Shown in pieces: positions 24,967 through 37,009 of a stretch of DNA of 64,000 nt. Numbering within the stretch: the stretch's first letter is position 1; the number at the start of each line of letters is the position of its first letter. A model generated the notes under the pieces. It searched no databases, was not told the DNA's origin, and saw only the letters and a list, made by a program, of their open reading frames with translations. A program made the position numbers and the translations under genes. Source of the DNA: Phoebastria nigripes (taxonomy: Eukaryota; Chordata; Aves; Procellariiformes; Diomedeidae); assembly GCA_035582835.1 (NCBI GenBank), contig JAYKAV010001289.1:1157046-1221045 (forward strand), in the 5' to 3' direction.

Positions 24967-27527
24967 ATCATAGAATTGTAGAATGGTTTGGGTTGGAAGG
25001 GACTTTAAAGATCATCTAGTTCCAACCCCCCTGCCATGGGCAGGGACACCTTCCACTAGATCAGGTTGCTCAAAGCCCTGTCCACCCTGGCCTTGGACAC
25101 TTCCAGGGAGGGGGCATCCACAACTTCTCTGGGCAACCTCTTCCAGTGTCTCACCACCCTCACAGTAAAGAACTTCTTCCTAATATCTAATCTAAATCTA
25201 CCCTCTTTCAGTTTAAAACCGTTACCCCTCGTCCTATCACTACACTCCCTGATAAAGAGTCCCTCCCCATCTTTCCTCTAGGCCCCCTTTAAGTACTGGA
25301 AGGCCACTATAAGGTCTCCCCGGAGCCTTCTCTTCTCCAGGCTGAACAACCCCAACACTCTCAGTCTGTCTTCATAGGAGAGGTGCTCCAGCCCTCTGAT
25401 CGTTTTCATGGCCCTCCTCTGGACTTGCTCCAACAGGTCCATGTCCTTCTTATGTTGGGGCCCCCAGAGCTGGACGCAGTACTCCAGGTGGGGTTCACCA
25501 AAGCAGAGTAGAGGGGCAGAATCACCTCCCTCGACCTGCTGGCCACGCTTCTTTTGATTCAGCCCAGGATACAGTTGGCTTTCTGGGCTGCAAGCACACA
25601 TTGCTGGGTCATGTTGAGCTTCTCATCAACCAACACCCCCAAGTCCTTCTTGGCAGGGCTGCTCTCAATCTATTCTCTGCCCAGCCTGTATTTGTGCTTG
25701 GGATTGCCCTGACCCATGTGCAGGACCTTGCGCTTGGCCTCGTTGAACCTCATGAGGTTCGCATGGGCCCACCTCTCAAGCCTGTCAAGGTCCCTCTGGA
25801 TGGCATCCCATCCCTCCAGTGTGTCGACCACACCACACAGCTTGGTGTCATTGGCAAACTTGCCGAGGGTGCACTCGATCCCACTGTCCATGTTGCCGGC
25901 AAAGATGTTAAACAGTGCTGGTCCCAGTACCGACTCCTGAGGAACGCCACTCGTCACTGGTCTCCACTTGACCACAACTCTTCGAATGTGACCATCCAAC
26001 CAATTCCTTATCCACTGAGTGGTCCATCCGTCAAATCCATGTCTCTCCAATTTAGAGAGAAGGATGTCATGCAGGACAGTGTCAAATGCTTTGCACAAGT
26101 CCAGGTAGATGACGTCAGTTGCTCTTCCCTTATCCACCAACGCTGTAACCCCTTCATAGAAGGCCACCAAATTTGTCAGGGACGATTTGCCCTTAGCTGA
26201 AGCCATGTTGGCTGTCACCAATCACCTCCTTATTTTCCATGTGCATTAGCATAGTTTTCAGGAGGATCTGCTCCATGATCTTCTCAGGCACAGAGGTGAG
26301 ACTGACTGGCCTGTAGTTCCCCGGGTCTTCCTTTTTTCCCTTTTTAAAAATGGGGGTTATGTTTCTCCTTTTCCAGATGGTGGGAACGTCACCGGACTGC
26401 CACGACTTCTCAAATATGACGGATAGTGGCCTAGCAACTTCATCCGCCAGTTCCCTCAGGACCCGCAGATGCATCTCATCAGGTCCCATGGACCTGTGCA
26501 CCTTCAGGTTCCTTAGATGGTCTCAAACCCAATCCTCTTCTACAGTGGGCAGCTCTTCATTCTCCCAGTCCCTGTCTTTGCCTTCTGCAGCTTGGGCGGT
26601 GAGGCTAGAGCACTTGCTGGTGAAGACTGAGGCAAAAAAAGTCATTGAGTACCTCAGCCTTCTCCATGTCCCGGGTAACCAGGTCTCCTGATTCATTCTG
26701 GAGAGGGCCCACATCTTCCCTAGTCTTCCTTTTATCCCCGACGTACCTACAGAAGCTTTTCTTGTTGCCCTTGACGTCCCTGGCTAGATTTAATTCTATC
26801 AGGGCTTTAGCTTTCCTAACCTGATCCCTGGCTGCTCGGACAATTTCTCTGTATTCCTCCCAGGCTACCTGTCCTTGCTTCCACCCTCTGTAGGCTTCCT
26901 TTTTGTGTTTGAGTTTGTCCAGGAGCTCCTTGTTCATCCATGCAAGGCCTCCTGGCGTTTTTGCCTGACTTCCTCTTTGTTGGGATGCATCGCTCCTGAG
27001 CTTGGAGGAGGTGATCCTTGAATATTAAGCGGCTTTCTTGGGGCCCTCTTCCCTCCAGGGCTTTATCCCATGGTACTCTACCAAGCAGATCCCTGAAGAG
27101 GCCAAAGTCTGCTCTCCTAAAGTCCAGGGTAGTGAGCTTGCTGTGCACCCTCCTTGGTGCCCTAAGGTTATTGAACTCCACCATTTCATGGTCACTGCAG
27201 CCAAGGCTGCCCTTGAGCTTCACNTTCCCCACCAGCCCCTCCTTGTTGGTGAGAACAAGGTCCAGCATAGCACCTCTCCTCGTTGGCTCCTCTGTCACTT
27301 GGAGAAGGAAGTTATCATCAACACATTCCAGGAACATCCCGGATTGCTTATGCCCTGCCATGTTGTCCCTCCAACAGATATCAGGGTGGTTGAAGTCCCC
27401 CATGAGGATCAGGACTTGTGAATGTGAGGCTGCTCCTATCTGTCTATAGAGGGCCTCATCTGCTTGGTCTTCCTGGTCGAGTGGCCTGTAGCAGACCAGA
27501 TGCTCCTTCTGCTCCTGTAGTTCCTCT
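24967..27527 (-). mobile_element. CR1 LINE, 5'-truncated, minus strand (about 2.56 kb)
   Basis: The 3' end of the element is at the low coordinate: reading the minus strand it ends with the CR1 tail (CCCTTCCAACCCAAACCATT and TTCTATGATCA). It extends to about 27527, where it is cut within the endonuclease domain of ORF2. The 3' UTR-proximal part shows the conserved end of CR1 ORF2 and the run through the reverse transcriptase is colinear. There is one N at 27224. It pairs in inverted orientation with the CR1 at 41776-44029. Confidence 0.95.
25280..27520 (-). pseudogene. CR1 ORF2 remnant (endonuclease C-terminus and reverse transcriptase)
   Basis: Reading 5' to 3' on the minus strand: the APE-type endonuclease end (MGDFNHPDICW near 27400, RGAMLDLVLTN near 27280), a linker, then the reverse transcriptase with [14 protein letters not shown] near 26300, [12 protein letters not shown] near 26110 and GVPQ near 25940. 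The catalytic box reads FANDTKL near 25855 instead of FADDTKL, so one active-site aspartate is replaced by asparagine. Three further disabling changes are present: a frameshift near 26950, an extra T in a T-run near 26635, and a CGA-to-TGA stop at about 26522. The element is therefore dead. The C-terminal domain ([12 protein letters not shown]) is near 25320. Confidence 0.93.
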
Positions 27528-30500
27528 TGTAAATGCCAAGATTAAGTATGCTGAGAGCCAAGACTGATGCTTGGCATAATTACTATAGAGATTGCTCAAT
27601 AAGGGTGGTGGAAGGCCTCTGAGAGGTTACTGTAGCAGGATCCAAAAAGGGGAATGTGGCAAACAAGGGCTAGAGTCCCCAGTCTTGCGCGTCCACAGCC
27701 CCAAGAGGTGTATGTTGTCCCCTAAGTACAGGTAGCTAGTAGCAGACGTAATTCATGAGGGAAAACTATAAAAAAGGTAGTCAAGGAAAACAGCCTGTGA
27801 GCGTAGACTGATGGACCCTCCAAAAAAATTACTAACAGAAAGTGACTAGTGATATCAAAACTGTCTCCATTACTCATCTTATAAACACTTCTGGTAAATA
27901 AGAGGTTAATAACTCTGTTTATAGTAAGAAAAGACCCCTGCCCTCAGATACACACACTTCACTGTACCCAGATAATCCCTGGAGCAAGGAGGTTTAAGGT
28001 AATTTGTGGTGCAGCTGTCCTTTTCTGGAACATGAGCAAATTCTCCTGCACATGGTCAGCTGCAAGAACAAATGTCTACAGCAAATGAAAAAACAAGATG
28101 TTCAACCGCAGCCTTCTGCACTTGCAGGAGGGGCACGTGAGCTGGGCAGTTCCTCCTGCCTGAATCAAACTCCACGGCACGAAAGGGTTTAGTGTGCGGC
28201 TTATGGCCAAGTGGAAGCAACATGTCAGTGGTGAGGGAGGAATGCTGGTGATGGAAACCCGACTGATTGACATACAGTGGCTATAAAGTCATAGTAAATC
28301 TATTGTTTTGCCAGAAGGAAGCAGGATTAGAAAATATATAATCATTACAATCCCTGCACTATACAGCATCAAGTGGTGGTTGCTCTCCCATTGCTGGTGT
28401 GGCTCATACTTGGCTTAATCCCACCAAAGTCTGTACTTGGGTGAAATCTTCATATGCCCCATGTGGTTCAAGCCATAGTCATTGGGATGTTTTACCCAAG
28501 AAATACCTCTGTGGCACTGTAGAATTTAGCTCAGTAGTTTTAACTTTTTCTGTTTTGTTGCTGCAGAGACCCCACCACAATGCAAGTGACAAGTTTAAAA
28601 ATTACTATCTGGGAACTCATTCTCAATAAAATTACTAACAAAAATCTAACTAATCAATAGAAGAAAAATCCAGTTCTCTGAAACAGGTATTTTTTATCCA
28701 CAAAGAAGTAAAAGTAAAAATAGAAAAGAACATAATTAACAGCTAGAGGCCAATCTCACCTCTGGTCTGAGCCAGAGGGAAAAGCTGCATTTTACAGAAG
28801 TCTGAGTGGCCTGAAGAGGGTTGAGGGGGAAATAGTATATGCAACCACACCTTCAATTCCTTACTAATTGCTGAACTAAACAATTGAGTTACCCAAATCT
28901 GCTGGGGTTTTTTAACACCTCTTAAGAGATGCAAAACTGCTTCTGTATTTGTATTATGTGTTGCCCTAAATGTGATGTTTTAGATTTCTGCAGTTCCACT
29001 TGTCTTGCAGGATAAACTTTGAGTCTGTTTGACTCTCTTTGCACAGGATGCTCAAACATCGTACAGAGGTCTACATTAGCACAAATCACATTTCTGCCCC
29101 CCAAGCAGACATAATGGAGAGAAACCCTCAAGGAATTTCCTATTAAGCAGGAGAGGCTGAAGTCTCTAAAATAGTTTCAGAGGTTTTTCCATGAGGTGAA
29201 TGAAAATGTTTGGTGGAATATTAGAGTAGTTACATGGTGGATAAAATTGTAGTTGATGCTTTTTACAGTAGTGCGCGTGCACTCTCTACGTTGTCGTTCT
29301 GCATTTGACCTGCACGGTGCGATCCCACCTTGACTTCTTGCTGCTGTATCTACTGAAGTCGTTTTGGTGGTGGGTTTCTGTCATAACATGGTGTCTTTTG
29401 TGATTAAACTGTGGCCTGTTTTCTTTCTGAATGCTGGTAATATTAATAAGAGAGTAGGATATGCCGCTGCCTGCACTACTGCTGAGAGAGGAGACTGTAC
29501 CTGCCTTATACATGCCAGAGAACAGCAAATAGAAAGCTCATACAGGCCAGCATTTGGGTTTTACTTACTCTTGATGCTCAAGAACAGCAAGTGCTTCTTG
29601 TTTGTAGGAAGATACAGACTGTAAGAGAGGATATGACGGGGTTCATCTATTAGTCTTTATAGTAGAGGAGAAGGGAATTTTCCAATTCCTTTCTGTTTTA
29701 AGGTATAATTCAGAGCTGAGATAACCATGAAAAAGGCATTGGCTACGTAAGGGGCGCACCTACACTAGCGTACTAGCTGGTGTGGGATTGGGAAGATGCT
29801 ACTGGAATACAGCCTGCAAGTGCTCAGGGACTGCCTACAAGTGAGACAATGGTGATTCCATCTCATTTGCTAAAAAGGTGGAGAAATTTGATAAGCCACA
29901 GGCTTTAGACTAAAATAGTGAAATATTATGTCATACGGTGAAATTACTTCATATCTACTTCTTCCTTTTTTTTTAAACAGGAATATTTTTAACTAGAACA
30001 CCAAATCCGTAAGCCTCTGGTGTGTGTTTATGGTTACCCTGAGCTGTATGTAGGAGGGTTTCCTGTTGAATGTGGCCAGTACTTCCTTTTCCATGAGCAA
30101 TTTAGGGCTGTCACAGATCTTGCGTAGAATGAAAATACTGGGGTTTTGCATAGGATTTTAAGAGTTTGGAAAATCACTCTTCCAGCTTAGAGTGAAAAAA
30201 GTAATTAAACTTTCTGTGAAGGAAAACTTTGAGTAAGTTATTAAACGCTTTTTTTTCTCCCCCCCCCGCCCCGCAAAAAAACCCTGTTTATATTTGAGTT
30301 CACGTTTTTCTGTTCATACCTTCTAGATCAGTAACACTGGAAGTTCCCAAATACTTTTGAAGTAAAACTAGGTTTTCCTCCTTCTTAGAAAGTTGAAATA
30401 AGATATTTTATGAATGGAATTTTAGCGTCTTACCCCCACTCTGTTTTGAGTAAGACTTCACGCCCCCCCCCAAAAGCCTTGACTTTAAAATATCCGTGAG

Positions 30501-31249
30501 TTCAAATGGGAGATAAACAAGATGAAGTTTTTTGAATAAATTTTAGCAATAGTTGGGATTTTTTGCTGGAGTGAGAAGCTGACAACATGAGCAGTGCGTG
30601 ACCAGTACTTCATGAAGTGATTTTTTGTTTGTTTGTTTGTTTTTTTATTGGGTGGGAACACGTGACTAGAAAATAAAGCTGCAATATCCCAATCGCATGA
30701 TTTAGGATAGAGCTTGCTTTTGCATTAAATGGTTGTACTTCATGTATCTTAGCTTTGTTTTGAGGCTTATTTTTCAGTTTTTCTTGGTGTGTTGTTGGTT
30801 TGGTTTTTTTGGTGGTTTTTTTGGTTGGTGGTTTTTTTGTTTTTTTTTTTTTTTTAGGCCTGGCATTCATATCTTGGTGTAAGGAATTTCTGTTTGTATT
30901 TACTTGGAGAGGGCTGAATTTGATAGAAACACAGAGCAACTCCTTTGTTTAAGCTGGGTTATGCTGGGTGTATACCAGTGTAAGTCTGGTCCAGAGCTTT
31001 TGGAGAAGTCACTTAGCTTCTCTCCTCCTCTTTGACCCCTCTTTAAAATGGAGCGAGGGTTACCTGCTCCACCAAGAAATTCGGTAATGGTAGGAGCTGT
31101 TGAGATCCTTGACTGGAAGGTGAAAGGGAAGAATTAGGCTTTAAATTCATTATCCTGATAGGCACGAAAGCCCTGAAATGAATGAAATGGCAAAAGCAGA
31201 GAAGGGGAACTGAAAATAACCATAATTCATCCCTGGGATTTTGCAAGCA
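27528..31249. other. Intergenic DNA without recognised genes
   Basis: No conserved exon or named repeat was recognised. Poly-T and (TTTG)n-like stretches lie near 30619-30646 and 30783-30856, with short C runs near 30262 and 30462. Confidence 0.55.
30619..30856. repeat. T-rich low-complexity block with (TTTG)n
   Basis: TTTG units near 30623-30646 and a second block of GTTTTTTTGG-like units ending in a long T run (about 30839-30855). It generates a lysine/threonine-rich minus-strand ORF that is not a gene. Confidence 0.85.
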
Positions 31250-31560
31250 GCTGAGCCCCGCTGAGGCGATGCCGGGAAGGGTTAATTCAGCAGCAGCTGG
31301 CCACCAGCGCTTGGTCCTTATCTCACTCTTATCCTCTGCTATTAACTGGCCACAATTACGGACCGTATCCGTTACTGCCATCTGTTTTTTCACGAGGCGT
31401 TGGTCGGATTGCGGCCAGCAAAGGGGATTAGGGGGAGAAAGGCAGAAATGACAAAACGTTTCTGCGGCGCTGGGGCGCTGCGGCGGGGTCCCATGTGCGG
31501 CCGGTGCCTGCCGCCATCCCCGACAGCTGCGGGGAATTAAGCGTAAAGATAAACTGTGAA
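31250..31560. promoter_or_regulatory. Isolated CpG-dense patch (possible promoter or conserved element)
   Basis: By hand count about 17 CpG dinucleotides fall within roughly 160 bp (31381-31541) and several more lie between 31250 and 31380, whereas the flanking kilobases are CpG-poor. The patch contains CAGCTG E-boxes (near 31285 and 31525) and GC-rich words such as GCGGCGCTGGGGCGCTGCGG. No coding frame stands out. It could be the promoter of an unannotated transcript, a developmental enhancer that stays unmethylated, or the remnant of a repeat. Direction is unknown. Confidence 0.35.
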
Positions 31561-34500
31561 GGCTGTTTCAAAGCTGCTGTAAAGGAAATGCATTTCTGCC
31601 TGCAGTTGTAATGCAGGGCTTGTGCAGAGAGAATTAAAGTGTAAAGCGAAGGTGGTCGGTGGTGGGGTGTGTTTTGGGTGATTTTTAGCTTCCAGTGTGG
31701 ATTGTTATTGGTGGGGTCGAACTTCATCAGCCACAAGCAAAAAGCAACAAAAACATGGATATTGGGTATGTTGAATAGGAGGGAAAAACAACCTCAGACT
31801 GTTAACTGAAATGCCCCTTCAATGCTTATTTTTGCACTAGTAATTGCCATCTGGGCTCTCACTAAAAGAAAAGGTGTGCAAATTGGGGACCGCTTCAATC
31901 ACCGAAGGGTGTGACCAGGGAAGGCAGCATATTTCAGTCCTGATTATCAATGCTTTAAAGAGCAATGGGACTTTTGACAAATATTAATTTACTGCAATGC
32001 TATTTTTCTAAACTTTCCCAAATATCAGACCATCTTGCAGTAATGCGAGAAAGGAAAATTTTTAGCGTGATACCAGGGATTCAAGAATCATTATGGCTCA
32101 ACAGCTGTACTCTGATTCCAAGTTTTACTAAGACCAGATTAATTAAATTATTCCAAAGTATGATATACTGCCAAAACAAGGCTCTCTGGATTTTATTATT
32201 TTGGGTAAATTAAATTAAGGATAATACAAATTTTAATGTTGGAAAATTAATACTTAACTAATATTTAATATCCTTTCTTAATTTTTAATTAATACATGAT
32301 AGTCAATATTCTAAGGTTTAACATCAATAGAGGAACAAATCTAATTCTTTATAACACACAAGTTAGAGGAATAACTAGAGGTGCACTGTACTTGGTAAAG
32401 CTACTCCTTTCCCTCTCTCCATTCCTGATAGACTTGAGTAACAAATGGGGAAAAAAATCATGTTGTAATGCCTTTTGGCTTTTTCATTATTTCAGGTCAG
32501 CTGATGCTTTTTGGATCAGGCAATGCTGTACTGACGCTCTTGACTTGATCTGTGCTCTAGATTTGGGCTATGGGGTTTAAGGTTTTTTTTGTTTTTTTCC
32601 TCTGTGTATGCCTAGCTTCACTTATTACTGGGAATAAGATGCACATGTATGGGAAGTAAAATTAAGCTGATGTTGCAAGTCAGTGGTGTTAATTTGAGAT
32701 GTAACTACCCTCTTACTCTGTATTTAAATAAGGATAGGTGACTATTGTAATACTGTGCATTAGCAAATAGTGAGAAGTAATAGTTTTTTCTTTGTTATTG
32801 AGTTCTTTATCTCTGTTTTTGTTAAAAATGTCAGAAATCGAAGAAGTCATATACTCAGTGGCTTCTTGGAAATTATTCTTGGTTATTCTCCTGGATGCTG
32901 CTTATGCTGTCACATTTAGCCATTACCTGGGCTTGGGTCTGGCAGTGTGACCACAGAAGTTACGTGGCAGCTCTTGGTTTGTTCATAGCTTGAAATCGAG
33001 CAACATCTAATAATGCTTTAGGCAAACACAATCACTGCTGGCTCTTCTGGATACTCCTAAAACTTCTCACATATGTTATGGTACTTTCCCTGAGCGGTGG
33101 TGCTTAATCACTCGCTAACAAGTCCTCTCTTACTTCAGCCACTAGAAGAAATCTCAGGAGCTCAGGTCCTCTTGCCTGCTGTGGTGCCTGCAGAGCCCTG
33201 GTTCTTTTCTCCCCTACAAATGCCAGTTTAATCTCTGTGGCAGATGATCACCGTCCAGGGTATGTGGCTGCCCAAAGGGCTACTGGGGGTGGTCTATGGC
33301 CAGGATAACTTGAGCAAAGTCCATGGCAGCTTGTGCCAGGACCTGGCGTGAGACCTCTTTGCTGTCCCACATCTACCACGCAGTGGTGACTTGGGATTTG
33401 TGCTGGGCTTGCTTGCCTGCAATGTTTTTAACCGAAGGATGTAATAATCTCCTAGGACTTCACATCAGCTGCTCTTCTTACTTCTATACTATTCCAAGTA
33501 ATTGCTGAAATAATAAGTGTTTATTTTTATGTTGTAGAATTACATTATTACTATTCCTATGCCCAAATGGGGTGTAAAGTAGCTCAACACTCATTTAGAA
33601 ATGTTCAGGTAGGTTGGGAGTAACCTTTTACACCTTTGTGCATAAATGAAAGCCTATGTTGTTGAACTCTGTTCGCTTGAGACTCAGGGTTAATCTGTCA
33701 ACAGAAGTCATAATGTAATGTTAATGTTTTCCACCTGTTAAAATCAGTTTATTAATTTTAAAAAATTGTACCTTCTTTCCTTGACTGTTCGTGCAGAAAT
33801 ACTAGTGTGCTTTTCACTTACCAAAAAGCACACAGAGGCATATTGGCACCATATCCCTTTAGCTGCTGGACTATATATGTTCCCGTCAGAATTTCTTCCA
33901 GCATGATTAAAAGATGTGAAAAGTTATGCACAGAACTATGTGTACTATGTACACACATTCATGCGTCAGGCTCCTATCGTATTCAGGACTAAAATTCAAA
34001 CTCTTCAAATGTTTTTTATATTCACCTATTTGATCATTGCTCCCTTTATATGCCTCCAGCTATGTGAGAGCTGGCATCACAGATCTTTGTTGTACAGTGG
34101 AAATATCAAACTCATGAATGCAAGAAGGAACTGGACTATGTGATGGTTCATGGTCTGCCTGATGGATATATAAAATAAAAGCTGTCTACACCTTCAAGTC
34201 TTTACTGGAACTTTCACTGGTAAATGGCAGAAATTTAAGAAAATACTTTGTGGAAAGACAGCTTTTGCTTAGTTGACTCAAGTATAAAAAGTAAAGTGGA
34301 AAAAAATTATGCTGAGTAATTTTAAGTCCATTGTTATTTGTGTATGCATGTCCAGTTAACTAACCTCTGCATACACTTGGGTAAAGGATTTACTACCCCT
34401 GCAGCTAGTCTGTGGAGATAACGCTTTTTTAATGAAAACTTTTACCTCTGAGAGCTATGTTAGGTGCTTTTGGGTCTGAATTGGCTACTCTTCCATATGT

Positions 34501-35503
34501 CACCTAATATGTGGTCTCCGGGGCTGTGTTATAAACTTTATGCCAAACTAAAGTTTTCAGAAACTTAGGGATGAAAAAAACCAACGAATCTTGCCTGGAG
34601 CTTGTAATTCTGTCTGTTCATTTTCTAAATGTTTACTAAATGCCGTGGATTTTGCTCCTGTTTAATTTACTCTTCCCTATGAACAAGAGCACTGGTTTTA
34701 CTTCTGTGTTATTTTCTACGTTGTGCAAAGAGCTTATACCCAAAAGATTTATATACTCACATCATGGCAAATTGGGATATTGTATAGATATTTCTTGGCC
34801 TTCATTTTGCTCCATTACAAATGACAGCTCTGAGAGAAAAGAGTCGGTTTCAGTGTAGGTCGTCAGATCAACCTGCTCAGTTTGGGTTTTGGGAAGATGT
34901 TTGCTGCTGGAAGGACTCGGTCGTGTTTGTTGCACATTCCTGAGGGACAGGGGCGACCGCCTCGGCTGCAGCACAACGGGCTTTGCAGGGTGCAGGAGTG
35001 GCCTTCCTTGGCAGATGGTACCCTGCTATATTTGGGGATTACACTGGACCACCTGCAGAGCGGGAGAGTGGAGGTCAGGTTATGGCAGAGTCATTTCGGC
35101 TGTCAGGGTGGCGTGTTGCGCCCTCCCCTTGCAGACAGAACAGGGTGGATATGAAGATACAGTGTAGCCTGGCGGACCCCTGATGAGCATCGAATAAAAA
35201 GCAGCTGGTGGTCCCTGTCGCAGGAAGCCAGGCTGTGCTATCGGTGCTCACAGGGTATGGGGCAGAACTAATTAATGCCCGTGCTCCTTCATGGGTGGCA
35301 GCGTCTCACAGCCAGGGGCTTACAGTTAGCGCGGCAGGGTGGAAATGATTTGTGAGTGACTAGAGAGTTCACGGCTATCACCCATCTCCCTAATGAGATG
35401 TCTCGTAGCTTTGTGTTGCATAAATGGGACTGCAGTTCTTCCAGCAACTCTGCCCAAAGTGAGCGATGGCAATGTGCGGAGGAAATCGATAGTGGTGAAT
35501 GTG
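31561..35503. other. Intergenic DNA without recognised genes
   Basis: AT-rich DNA with a GC-richer stretch near 34890-35200 that has three overlapping short ORFs with no family signature. No named repeat was recognised before the LTR at 35504. Confidence 0.55.
32828..32950 (+). CDS. Short ORF with a hydrophobic segment, probably chance
   Basis: ATG to TGA, 40 codons. It begins with the acidic MSEIEEVIYS and contains a hydrophobic stretch (WKLFLVILLDAAYAV) that could span a membrane. No known micropeptide was recognised, and no promoter or splice evidence is visible. An ORF of this size is expected by chance in this much DNA; it is listed only because of its composition. Confidence 0.08.
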   Translation: MSEIEEVIYSVASWKLFLVILLDAAYAVTFSHYLGLGLAV

Positions 35504-36060
35504 TGTCGTCGTTTAACCCGGCAGGCAGCTAAACACCACACAGCCATTCGCTCACTCCTCCCCAGTGGGATGGGGGAGAGGATCGGAAAAAAGGTAAAAC
35601 TCATGGGTTGAGATAAAGGCAATTTAATAGGACAGAAAAGGAAGGGAAAATAATAATAATAATGATAAAAGAATATACAAAACAAGTGATGCACAATGCA
35701 GTTGCTCACCACCCGCTGACCAATGCCCAGCCAGTTCCCGAGCAGTGGCTGCGCCCCCCTCCCTGGCCAACTGTCCCCAGTTTTTTTGTTCAGCATGATG
35801 TCATATGGTATGGAATATCCCTTTAGCCAGTTTGGGTCAGCTGTGCTGGCTGTGTCCCCTCCCAGCTTCTTGTGCACCTCCAGACTCCTCGTTGGCAGGG
35901 CAGTATGAGAAGCTGAAAAGTCCTTGACTTAGTGTAAGCACTTCTCAGCAACAACTAAAACATCAGTGTGTTATCAACATTATTCTCATCCTAAATCCAA
36001 AACAGTACTATACCAGCTACTAGGACGAAAATTAACTCTATCCCAGCTGAAACCAGGACA
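35504..36060 (-). mobile_element. 3' LTR of an avian ERVL-type endogenous retrovirus
   Basis: On the minus strand the LTR starts TGTCCTGGTTTCAGCTGGG (at 36060) and ends in CGACGACA (at 35504), giving 557 bp with TG..CA ends. The start and the body (GATAGAGTTAA near 36035, CCTATTAAATTGCCTTTATC near 35625, GGTTAAACGACG at the end) match the class III ERVL-like LTRs abundant in neoavian genomes. ATTAAA near 35620 is a likely polyadenylation signal. The adjacent polypurine tract places it as the downstream LTR of a minus-strand provirus, so it is not a solo LTR. Confidence 0.9.
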
Positions 36061-36073
36061 ATATCCACCCCTT
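36061..36073 (-). promoter_or_regulatory. Polypurine tract of the ERVL provirus
   Basis: Minus-strand sequence AAGGGGTGGATAT directly abuts the first base of the LTR, the expected place of the plus-strand primer. It orients the internal region toward higher coordinates. Confidence 0.8.
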
Positions 36074-36540
36074 ATTCTATACCATCTACGTCATGCCCAG
36101 ATCTCACACTATCCAATATGTCCTCATTAACCACCACTCCCCTTCCCATCCTTTGATATATATATACACACACAGATATCATTCCCTTAGTCTATGGACC
36201 ACCCCTGTAAAATGTCCATAAAACATCCATTGAGTTCATTTAGTCCATGACTTTGGGCTCCATCTGTCATAACAGTCCTTCAGGGCAGGAGAGATGGTGT
36301 GTGGTNTTGGATTGTTGCATGCTGAAGCCAGTTCTGGTTCCATCACCACTGTGCTTGCCTGGTTCTATCATAGCTGCACTTTGCTCAGTTTCATCAAAAT
36401 TCATTCTTCATTAATTTGGGTGATTCTTACTGCAATACCGTTGATATGACATATAGCAACCATAGTAGTGATGACATACAGTATTATATAGCAATTAACA
36501 TCGTACAATTCTCATTGGCTATTCTCACCCAAAATCAAAT

Positions 36541-37000
36541 CCCCTTGAGGTACACTCGGACTTCCTCATCCTTCCGCATTATCCACCAAGTGTTCCCAGG
36601 TCCTTGAGCAAAAGCAATCCCACGGATGGGTTTGCCTTTGCCCGAGGCAGGAATAACCCAGACTATCTTCCCCAGCATATTTTTTATGTGCACTTTATCC
36701 CCATCTACAGTACGTAAAAGTTTTGATTGCGTAGGGCCAGCTCAACTGGCAGATCCCTTAGTGTTGACTAACTGGGTGGCTTTTGCTAAATGTGTATCCC
36801 AATGTTTGAATGTCCCACCACCCATTGCTCTCAGTGTAGTCTGTAGCAGTCCATTGTATCGTTTGATTTTCCTGGAGGCTGGTGCATGATAGGGGATGTG
36901 ATATACCCATTTGATGCCATGTTCTTTGGCCCAGGTGTCTATGAGGTTGTTTCGGAAATTAGTTGTGTTGTCTGACTCAATTCTTTCTGGGGTGCCATGT
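36541..37000 (-). pseudogene. ERVL integrase remnant (catalytic core end and C-terminal part)
   Basis: The minus-strand reading gives GTPERIESDNTTNFRNN (second catalytic Asp region), then WVYHIPYHAPAS and RYNGLLQTTLRAMGGG, followed by a C-terminal part with WVIPASGKGKPIRG. At the expected catalytic glutamate (normally ..KIERYNG) the codon near 36862 reads lysine. An in-frame TGA lies at 36742-36744. The first catalytic Asp and the zinc-binding domain are absent. It is clearly inactive. This identifies the element as class III (ERVL) from the domain style. Confidence 0.85.
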
Positions 37001-37009
37001 CACCATAAG

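Noticed and set aside
25601..26200. Long plus-strand ORF (199 codons) opposite the minus-strand CR1
   Set aside because: It is the antisense shadow of CR1 ORF2; the minus-strand frames carry the endonuclease and reverse-transcriptase motifs.
34882..35183. Three overlapping plus-strand ORFs near 35 kb
   Set aside because: Overlapping frames in a GC-rich patch without recognisable motifs or clear splice sites.
35326..35877. Minus-strand ORF of 183 codons
   Set aside because: It lies within and just beyond the ERVL LTR, has no protein-family motif and includes low-complexity Y/F runs from a (TAA)n stretch. LTR sequence is not coding here.
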